Part shown: in pieces, positions 1 to 4,987 of the stretch
Layout: each line of letters opens with the position of its first letter
Numbering within the stretch: position 1 is the stretch's first letter
Source of the DNA: Paracoccaceae bacterium
GTDB lineage: Bacteria > Pseudomonadota > Alphaproteobacteria > Rhodobacterales > Rhodobacteraceae
Length of the DNA: 8,635 bases
Assembly: GCA_021767525.1 (NCBI GenBank)
Contig: JAASTF010000123.1
Location: forward strand, 1 to 8,635
Reading direction: 5' to 3'
Made by a program: the position numbers and the translations under genes
The notes under the pieces: model-generated
What the model was told of the DNA's origin: nothing
What the model saw: only the letters and a program-made list of their open reading frames with translations
Database searches by the model: none

Positions 1-366
1 ACCGAGGAACATATCGCCGCCTTCGGCTGGGCCAGCCAGCAGGACATGGACGACATCCTGAGCCTGGCGCTTCGCGTCAACGATTTCCTGTCGGGGGTCA
101 TGTATGGCGTCGGCATCAAGCTGGTCGATTTCAAGATCGAGATCGGCCGCGTTTACGAGGGCGATTACCAGCGCCTGATCGTGGCCGATGAAATCAGCCC
201 CGACAGCTGCCGCCTGTGGGACATCGAAACCGGCAAGAAGCTGGACAAGGACGTGTTCCGCCGCGACCTGGGCAGCCTGACCGACGCTTATTCCGAGGTC
301 GCCACCCGCCTGGGCGTGATGCCCAAGGCCAATGTGCAGGCCACCAAACCGACGCTCATCAACTGA
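1..366 (+). CDS. purC: Phosphoribosylaminoimidazole-succinocarboxamide synthase (SAICAR synthetase), 3' part
   Basis: This is the last 121 codons of a gene whose start lies before the window; frame 1 is open from base 1 to the TGA at 364-366. PurC joins aspartate to CAIR using ATP, giving SAICAR in the cytoplasmic de novo purine pathway. The family signature is visible as GIKLVDFKIEIGR, followed by LIVADEISPDSCRLWD, the conserved nucleotide/substrate-binding segment. The C-terminal helix region ends in KPTLIN. Bacterial PurC is usually about 240-255 residues, so roughly half is present. A 63-nt gap separates it from purS. The gap can fold into a small GC hairpin (391-410) but has no U-tract, so the genes are probably co-transcribed. 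Identification is confident from the motifs and from the purS-purQ neighbours. Confidence 0.96.
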   Translation, partial: TEEHIAAFGWASQQDMDDILSLALRVNDFLSGVMYGVGIKLVDFKIEIGRVYEGDYQRLIVADEISPDSCRLWDIETGKKLDKDVFRRDLGSLTDAYSEVATRLGVMPKANVQATKPTLIN

Positions 367-429
367 GCGGCGCAAGACTTTGAACCAGCGGGGGCAGGGC
401 GCTGCGCCCCGAACTTTCCGGAGGACGCC

Positions 430-660
430 ATGAAGGCACGGGTCACGGTGATGTTGAAGAACGGGGTTCTGGACCCGCAGGGCGAGGCGGTCAGGCACGC
501 GCTTGGCGCGCTGGGGTTCGAGGGCGTCGAAGGCGTCCGCCAGGGCAAGGTGATCGAGCTGGACCTGGCCGCGGGCACCACCGAGGACACGGTCGTTCAG
601 ATGTGCGAAAAGCTGCTGGCGAACACGGTGATCGAAAGCTACGCGGTGGAGATGGTGTGA
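430..660 (+). CDS. purS: Phosphoribosylformylglycinamidine synthase subunit PurS
   Basis: A 76-residue protein of the usual PurS length. It opens with the typical beta strand MKARVTVMLKNGVLDPQG, followed by the helix-forming AVRHALGALGF and the GVRQGKVIELDL strand. PurS is the small structural subunit that bridges PurL and PurQ in the FGAM synthase complex, where it helps ammonia pass from the glutaminase to the synthetase. The ATG at 430 is chosen because a strong Shine-Dalgarno (GGAGG, 420-424) lies 5 nt upstream. Its stop codon (658-660) shares its last base with the ATG of purQ in the string TGATG, a translational-coupling arrangement that suits subunits needed in fixed ratio. Confidence 0.96.
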   Translation: MKARVTVMLKNGVLDPQGEAVRHALGALGFEGVEGVRQGKVIELDLAAGTTEDTVVQMCEKLLANTVIESYAVEMV

Positions 661-1328
661 TGCGCGCGGCGATCCTGGTTTTCCCTGGTTCGAACTGCGA
701 CCGCGACCTGGCCGTGGCCTTTGAAAAGGCGGGCGCGCAGGTCAGCATGGTCTGGCACAAGGACACCACGTTGCCCGATGGCGTCGATATCGTGGGCATT
801 CCGGGTGGCTTTTCCTATGGCGATTACCTGCGGTGCGGGGCGATCGCGGCGAACTCGCCCATTTGCGGCGCGCTGCGCAGCCATGTCGAGCGTGGCGGCT
901 TTGCCCTGGGCATCTGCAACGGGTTCCAGGTGCTGACCGAAACCCGGCTGCTGCCTGGTGCGCTGCGGCGCAATGCCAACCTGAAATACATCTGCAAGCC
1001 CGTCGGCCTGCGCGTCGAAACCGCCAACAGCGCGTTCACAGCGGGCTACGAGGCGGGGCAGGAGATCACGATCCCGATCGCGCATCACGATGGCAACTAT
1101 TTCGCCGCCGAGGACACGCTGCGCGCGCTGAACGACCAGGATCGCGTGGCGTTTCGCTATGTCGACAATCCAAATGGCTCGGTCGATGCGATTGCCGGTG
1201 TGCTGTCGGAAAACCGCCGCGTCCTGGGCATGATGCCGCACCCCGAACGGATGGCAGAACCGGCGCATGGCGGCACCGACGGTCAGGCGATGTTCCGCGC
1301 ATTGCTGGATCAGCTGGCGACCGCCTGA
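660..1328 (+). CDS. purQ: Phosphoribosylformylglycinamidine synthase glutaminase subunit PurQ
   Basis: A 222-residue class I glutamine amidotransferase that releases ammonia from glutamine for FGAM synthase, with PurS and PurL as partners. The N-terminus MRAAILVFPGSNCDRD is diagnostic for PurQ. The nucleophile is Cys86 in GICNGFQ, and the remaining triad residues are His194 and Glu196 in MMPHPER. Other PurQ segments seen are GIPGGFSYGDYLRCGAIAA and IPIAHHDGNYF. The reading frame is open farther upstream, but the ATG at 660 gives the expected N-terminus and overlaps the purS stop by one base. Length matches the small PurQ form found in species with a separate PurS. No purL follows; the next gene is a histidine kinase after 37 nt, so the purine part of the operon ends here or reads through. 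Confidence 0.97.
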   Translation: MRAAILVFPGSNCDRDLAVAFEKAGAQVSMVWHKDTTLPDGVDIVGIPGGFSYGDYLRCGAIAANSPICGALRSHVERGGFALGICNGFQVLTETRLLPGALRRNANLKYICKPVGLRVETANSAFTAGYEAGQEITIPIAHHDGNYFAAEDTLRALNDQDRVAFRYVDNPNGSVDAIAGVLSENRRVLGMMPHPERMAEPAHGGTDGQAMFRALLDQLATA

Positions 1329-1343
1329 CTTGAGCCGCGCGCC

Positions 1344-1369
1344 CCTTGGGCGTATTTTGACGCCCATGG
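1344..1369 (+). promoter_or_regulatory. Hairpin enclosing the start codon of the kinase gene
   Basis: The sequence TGGGCGT (1347-1353), loop ATTTTG, then ACGCCCA (1360-1366) forms a perfect 7-bp stem. After one mismatch it continues with CC/GG, so the ATG at 1366-1368 lies in the 3' arm. No Shine-Dalgarno is visible before this ATG. The fold is seen in the sequence; control of translation initiation is inference. A weak terminator is unlikely because no T-run follows the stem. Confidence 0.4.
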
Positions 1370-3132
1370 CCCGCAGTCCTGCCCCTTTGCCTTCGGATGC
1401 GCGCACCGTCAGCTGGCGGGCGCGCGTGGCGCTTTTGGCGCTGCTGGTGCTGGCGGTGGTGACGGTGGTGACCACCAACATTCTGCTGACCAACCGCTTT
1501 ACCGAGAACACGCGCAACCGGGCCGAGCTGCGGCTGGCGCTGTATTCCGGCAACCTGCTGTCCGAGCTGCGCCGCAACGCCATCGTGCCGCAATTGCTGG
1601 CGCGCGACCCGGCGCTGATCGGGGCGTTGGGGTCGGGGGATTACACCAGTTCGACCCAGCGGCTGATTTCCTTTGTCGATGAAATCGGCGCCGCGTCGCT
1701 GATGCTGCTGGATCGCGATGGCCGCGCCGTGGCCGCCACCGACCGTAACCGACTGGGCAGCCAGCACCGGTCGGACCCGTATTTCGTGGACGCCATCCGC
1801 TCGTCCGGGACGGTGTTTACGGTGATGCAGCGCGAAAGCGGGGCCTATGTTTTCGCCTATTCCCGCCGCATCGACGAGCGGGGCGACGTGCTGGGCGTGA
1901 TCCTGGTCGAAGTCGACCTGGCCAAGTTCGAACGCGCCTGGGCGGGGATTTCGGATGCGGTGGTGGTGACCGACAGCTCGGGCGAGATCATCCTGGCGAC
2001 CGAGCCGCGCTGGCGCGGCCTGACCGAGGAAGAGGCGCTGGCCGCCGAACCGGCGCGCAGCGCGATCCAGCGGGCGATCCAGGCCACGGCGGATTGGACG
2101 GCGCTGCCGGCCGATGCCTATTTGCAGGGCGAGGCGGTGATGCGGATGCAGACGCGCATCCCGTTCCGCGGCTGGAAGATGACCAGCTTTACCACCTATG
2201 CCAGCGTGCGCGAAAAGGTGAACGGGTTCCTGGCGCTGGAAATCATGGGATTCGCCATCCTTCTGGCGCTGGCCTTCTATTTTCTCAGCCGAAAGAACGC
2301 GTTGCGCATGGCGCTGTTCCAGCGGGAATCGGCAGACCTTCGCGCATTGAACGCGCGTCTGCAGCGGGAAATCGCCGAGCGCGAGCGGGTGCAAAAGAAC
2401 CTGGCGGTGGCCGAACAGACGCTGGCGCAAAGCTCGAAACTGGCGGCCCTGGGCGAGATGTCGGCCGCTGTCAGCCACGAGTTGAACCAGCCGCTGGCGG
2501 CGATGAAAACCTATCTTGCCGGTGCGCGGCTGCTGCTGCGCCGCAACCGCCCCGAAGAGGCTCTGTCGTCGTTCCAGCGCATCGATGACCTGATCGAGCG
2601 GATGGGCGCGATCACCAAGCAGTTGAAATCCTATGCGCGCAAGGGCAGCGAAGATTTTGCGCCAGTAAACATGGGGGATGCGCTGGCCTCGGCCTTGTCG
2701 ATGATGGAGCCGCAGCTGAAGCTGCGCCACATCAAGATCAGCCGCGCAATCCCGTCGGAGCCGGTGATGGTGCATGGCGATCGGGTGCGGATCGAACAGG
2801 TGATGATCAACCTGCTGCGCAACGCCATCGACGCGACCGGCGGGCAGGACGACCCCGAGATCAGCATCATCCTGGCGGCGGGCGAAACCGCCACGCTCAC
2901 CGTGCGCGACAACGGCGTGGGGATCGACGACCTGGATAAGCTGTTCGAGCCTTTCTACACCACCAAGACCGCCGGCGACGGCGTGGGGCTGGGGCTTGCC
3001 ATTTCCTCGGGCATCGTGAACGACCTTGGCGGACGCCTGACCGCCCGCAATGCCGAGGGCGGGGGGGCTGTATTCGAGGTGCAGCTACCTATCTTGGGTG
3101 AAAATGATACCGATATCGAGGCCGCGGAGTGA
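1366..3132 (+). CDS. DctB-like membrane sensor histidine kinase
   Basis: A 588-residue inner-membrane histidine kinase that autophosphorylates and passes phosphate to a response regulator, here almost certainly the next gene. Transmembrane helix 1 is at about 20-41 and helix 2 at about 288-307. The roughly 245 residues between them are periplasmic and resemble the double-Cache sensor of DctB kinases (GAASLMLLDRDGRAVAATD, then SDPYFVDAI). A charged coiled-coil segment (about 310-360) leads to the H-box SAAVSHELNQPLAAMKTY, with phospho-acceptor His371. The ATPase domain has the N-box Asn486 (INLLRNAID), G1 Asp515 (DNGVGID), F-box LFEPFYTTK and G2 GVGLGLA (539-545). The HELNQPL H-box and overall plan fit the DctB family, whose known ligands are C4-dicarboxylates; the ligand here is inferred. 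The ATG at 1366 has no clear ribosome site and lies in a hairpin, but no better start precedes helix 1. Confidence 0.9.
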   Translation: MARSPAPLPSDARTVSWRARVALLALLVLAVVTVVTTNILLTNRFTENTRNRAELRLALYSGNLLSELRRNAIVPQLLARDPALIGALGSGDYTSSTQRLISFVDEIGAASLMLLDRDGRAVAATDRNRLGSQHRSDPYFVDAIRSSGTVFTVMQRESGAYVFAYSRRIDERGDVLGVILVEVDLAKFERAWAGISDAVVVTDSSGEIILATEPRWRGLTEEEALAAEPARSAIQRAIQATADWTALPADAYLQGEAVMRMQTRIPFRGWKMTSFTTYASVREKVNGFLALEIMGFAILLALAFYFLSRKNALRMALFQRESADLRALNARLQREIAERERVQKNLAVAEQTLAQSSKLAALGEMSAAVSHELNQPLAAMKTYLAGARLLLRRNRPEEALSSFQRIDDLIERMGAITKQLKSYARKGSEDFAPVNMGDALASALSMMEPQLKLRHIKISRAIPSEPVMVHGDRVRIEQVMINLLRNAIDATGGQDDPEISIILAAGETATLTVRDNGVGIDDLDKLFEPFYTTKTAGDGVGLGLAISSGIVNDLGGRLTARNAEGGGAVFEVQLPILGENDTDIEAAE

Positions 3133-3139
3133 GCCAACC

Positions 3140-4477
3140 ATGTCAAAAGCCATGAAGATCGCCATCGTCGACGACGAACAGGATATGCGCCAGTCGATCA
3201 GCCAGTGGCTGGCCCTGTCCGGCTATGACACCGAGACATTCGCCAGCGCGCAGGACGCGCTGAAGGTGCTGGGCCCCGATTACCCGGGCATCGTGATTTC
3301 CGACATCAAGATGCCGGGCATGGACGGGATGCAGTTCCTGAAAAAGCTGATGGGCAGCGACAGCGCGCTGCCGGTGATCATGATTACCGGGCATGGCGAC
3401 GTGCCGATGGCGGTCGAGGCGATGCGCGTGGGCGCTTATGACTTTCTGGAAAAGCCGTTCAACCCCGACCGGATGACCGAGCTGGCCAAGAAGGCCGCCA
3501 ATGCCCGCCGTCTGACGCTGGACAACCGCGCGCTGCGGCGCGAGCTGTCGGATGGCGGCCAGATCATGAAAAAGCTGATCGGTCAAAGCCCGGTGATGGA
3601 GCGCCTGCGCGAAGATATCCTGGACCTGGGCCAGGCCGAGGGGCATGTGCTGATCGACGGCGAAACCGGCACCGGCAAAACCCTGGTGGCGCACGCGCTG
3701 CACGCGGTGGGGGCGCGCGCGGGCAAGAAATTCGTGCTGATTTCCTGCGCCGCCTACGAAGAGGATGCGCTGGCCAAGCGGCTGTTCGGCCCGATGCAGC
3801 CCGAGGACAGCCAGTTGCCCGCCATCGAAGAGGCCCGCGGCGGCACCTTGGTGCTGGAGGATATCGAGTCGCTGTCGGACGCGTTGCAGGCCCGCCTGCT
3901 GAGCGTGATGAACGAGCAGGGCACGCCCGCCGAAACCCGCATCGTCGCCATTTCCAACCTGCAACAGCAGGACAAGACGCTTGAGGATGTTCTGCGCCCC
4001 GACCTGTTCTATCGCCTGGCCGCGTTGCGCATCACCCTGCCGCCGCTGCGCCAGCGGGGCGAGGACATCCTGGCGCTGTTCACCCGCCTGAGCGAGCAAT
4101 TCGCCGAGGAATACGGCTGTGACGCGCCCAATGTCAGCGCGCAAGAGGCCGCCCAGCTGTTGCAGGCGCCCTGGCCCGGCAACGTGCGTCAGCTGATCAA
4201 CGTGGCCGAGCGCGCGGTGCTGCAGGCGCGACGCGGGCAGGGCACCATCGCTTCGCTTTTGATGGCAGACCATGACGAGATGCAGCCGGTGATGACCACC
4301 GAGGGCAAGCCGCTGAAGGAATATGTCGAAGCGTTCGAGCGGATGCTGATCGACAACACGATGCGGCGGCACAAGGGCTCGATCCAGTCGGTGATGGACG
4401 AGCTGTGCCTGCCGCGGCGCACGTTGAACGAAAAAATGGCGAAATACGGTCTGCAACGGTCCGATTACGTGGGCTAG
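3140..4477 (+). CDS. DctD-like NtrC-family response regulator lacking the GAFTGA motif
   Basis: A 445-residue cytoplasmic regulator with receiver, AAA+ and Fis-type HTH domains. The receiver has acidic residues Asp11/Asp12, phospho-acceptor Asp55 (VISDIKMPGMDG), Thr83 and Lys105. The AAA+ domain has an intact Walker A, GETGTGKT (174-181), and the family segment LRPDLFYRLAALRITLPPLRQRGEDI. Three departures stand out. The GAFTGA loop after LFG (215-217) is absent and the segment is about 5 residues shorter. Walker B reads TLVLEDIE (236-243) instead of TLFLDEIG. The second pore loop (about 256-267) is about 9 residues short. The C-terminal HTH (SVMDELCLPRRTLNEKMAKYGL) matches DctD-type proteins. 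The start at 3140 has GGAG (3126-3129) 10 nt upstream, and the kinase gene ends 7 nt before it, so the two are co-translated partners. Family membership is firm; the C4-dicarboxylate role is inferred, and sigma-54 dependence is doubtful. Confidence 0.9.
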   Translation: MSKAMKIAIVDDEQDMRQSISQWLALSGYDTETFASAQDALKVLGPDYPGIVISDIKMPGMDGMQFLKKLMGSDSALPVIMITGHGDVPMAVEAMRVGAYDFLEKPFNPDRMTELAKKAANARRLTLDNRALRRELSDGGQIMKKLIGQSPVMERLREDILDLGQAEGHVLIDGETGTGKTLVAHALHAVGARAGKKFVLISCAAYEEDALAKRLFGPMQPEDSQLPAIEEARGGTLVLEDIESLSDALQARLLSVMNEQGTPAETRIVAISNLQQQDKTLEDVLRPDLFYRLAALRITLPPLRQRGEDILALFTRLSEQFAEEYGCDAPNVSAQEAAQLLQAPWPGNVRQLINVAERAVLQARRGQGTIASLLMADHDEMQPVMTTEGKPLKEYVEAFERMLIDNTMRRHKGSIQSVMDELCLPRRTLNEKMAKYGLQRSDYVG

Positions 4478-4501
4478 GGGCGCGCGTTCCGCACTTTGCG
4501 A

Positions 4502-4531
4502 TTGTAATTGGCCGCCGTCCTCCTCTATGAC
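4502..4531 (+). promoter_or_regulatory. Candidate sigma-70-type promoter for rne
   Basis: TTGTAA (4502-4507) and TATGAC (4526-4531) are separated by 18 bp and match the -35 and -10 consensus at 4 of 6 positions each. They lie just after the response regulator stop (4477) in a locally AT-richer patch. The predicted start near 4538 would give an rne leader of about 360 nt. No terminator is visible between 4478 and this site, so read-through from upstream is also possible. Confidence 0.35.
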
Positions 4532-4538
4532 TAGGGAA

Positions 4539-4573
4539 CGGTCCGCTGGCGCGATGCTGCGCCCTGAGGACCG
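4539..4573 (+). promoter_or_regulatory. Leader hairpin 1 of rne
   Basis: CGGTCC (4539-4544) pairs with GGACCG (4568-4573), enclosing an internal loop (GCT against CTGA). A second stem GGCGC/GCGCC (4548-4552 with 4559-4563) has the loop GATGCT. The two perfect nested stems sit at the predicted 5' end of the transcript, where they could shield or expose the 5' end to RNase E. Confidence 0.45.
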
Positions 4574-4631
4574 GATGGATTTTCCGAAAGGGTTTCGTGG
4601 AGAAAGACCCGACCCTTCCCGGACCGTGAAT

Positions 4632-4653
4632 ATGGCCCTCTGAAAGAGGCCAT
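4632..4653 (+). promoter_or_regulatory. Leader hairpin 3 of rne, GAA triloop
   Basis: ATGG and CCTCT pair with AGAGG and CCAT around a GAA loop, giving 9 bp with one bulged C (4636). It is the most convincing simple hairpin in the leader because it is long, has few defects and lies in a less GC-extreme stretch. Confidence 0.5.
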
Positions 4654-4709
4654 TGTGAACAGCCCGCGGGCGCGAGCAGACCTCTGACAAGCGCCGGGCC
4701 TATTGAATT

Positions 4710-4730
4710 GGCGCCCGCGTGCCGGGCGTC
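4710..4730 (+). promoter_or_regulatory. Leader hairpin 4 of rne, with a competing pairing
   Basis: CGCCCG (4712-4717) pairs with CGGGCG (4723-4728), extended by a G-U and a G-C pair, around the loop CGTGC. The 5' arm can instead pair over 9 bp with 4665-4673. A ribosome-site-like GGAG (4731-4734) follows directly. Confidence 0.4.
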
Positions 4731-4744
4731 GGAGAAGAAACGCG

Positions 4745-4987
4745 ATGCTTGGCGCATGTAGGACAAGACGGATGACAGCGGCCCAGGGGGCCGGCCTGTC
4801 CCGCGCCTGTGCCAGCCTCGCCACAATCAATGGACATGGCAGGACAATCGGCGCGCCCCCCGGGGCGCGTGGGCCGGGCCATGCGTATGGATTACATGGC
4901 AAAGAAGATGCTTATCGATGCCACGCACGCGGAAGAAACCCGCGTTGTCGTGGTGGACGGCAACAAGGTCGAAGAATTCGACTTTGA
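4745..4987 (+). CDS. Possible upstream ORF overlapping the rne start (weak)
   Basis: An 80-codon frame starts at ATG 4745, 10 nt after GGAG (4731-4734), which is a better ribosome site than the one before rne itself. It runs out of frame across the rne start and ends at TGA 4985-4987. The predicted peptide is rich in Arg and Gly, with no recognisable motif, as expected for a chance frame in GC-rich DNA. If translated, its role would more likely be to modulate rne initiation than to make a functional protein. Treat as unproven. Confidence 0.12.
   Translation: MLGACRTRRMTAAQGAGLSRACASLATINGHGRTIGAPPGARGPGHAYGLHGKEDAYRCHARGRNPRCRGGRQQGRRIRL
4852..4869 (+). promoter_or_regulatory. GC palindrome just upstream of the rne start
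   Basis: CGCGCCCC and GGGGCGCG flank two bases, so 7 bp can pair around a CCCG loop. The stem ends 26 nt before the ATG at 4896. Its stability and position suggest it could limit ribosome loading on rne, whose Shine-Dalgarno is weak. This is inference from structure. Confidence 0.45.

Larger units (their letters stand above)
4532..4895 (+). promoter_or_regulatory. Long structured 5' leader of rne
   Basis: About 360 nt without a convincing gene separate the candidate promoter from the rne start. The stretch can form at least five stems: 4539-4573, 4588-4617 (AAGGGT with ACCCTT), 4632-4653, 4710-4730 and 4852-4869. In addition, 4665-4673 (CGCGGGCGC) is perfectly complementary to 4711-4719, which excludes the 4710-4730 hairpin. 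Enterobacterial rne is known to control itself through leader hairpins that RNase E binds; a similar role here is inference from position and structure, not from sequence homology. High GC content makes some chance pairing likely. Confidence 0.5.

Noticed and set aside
639..1583. Long minus-strand open frames opposite purQ and the kinase gene (and similar ones opposite the regulator and rne)
   Set aside because: They lie wholly on the opposite strand of well-identified genes, show Arg/Gln/His-rich compositions typical of GC-rich antisense frames, and have no motif or ribosome site.
4809..4895. Upstream extension of rne to the ATG at 4809
   Set aside because: It would add 29 residues unlike the family N-terminus and would place the 4852-4869 palindrome inside the coding region; MAKKMLID is the expected start.
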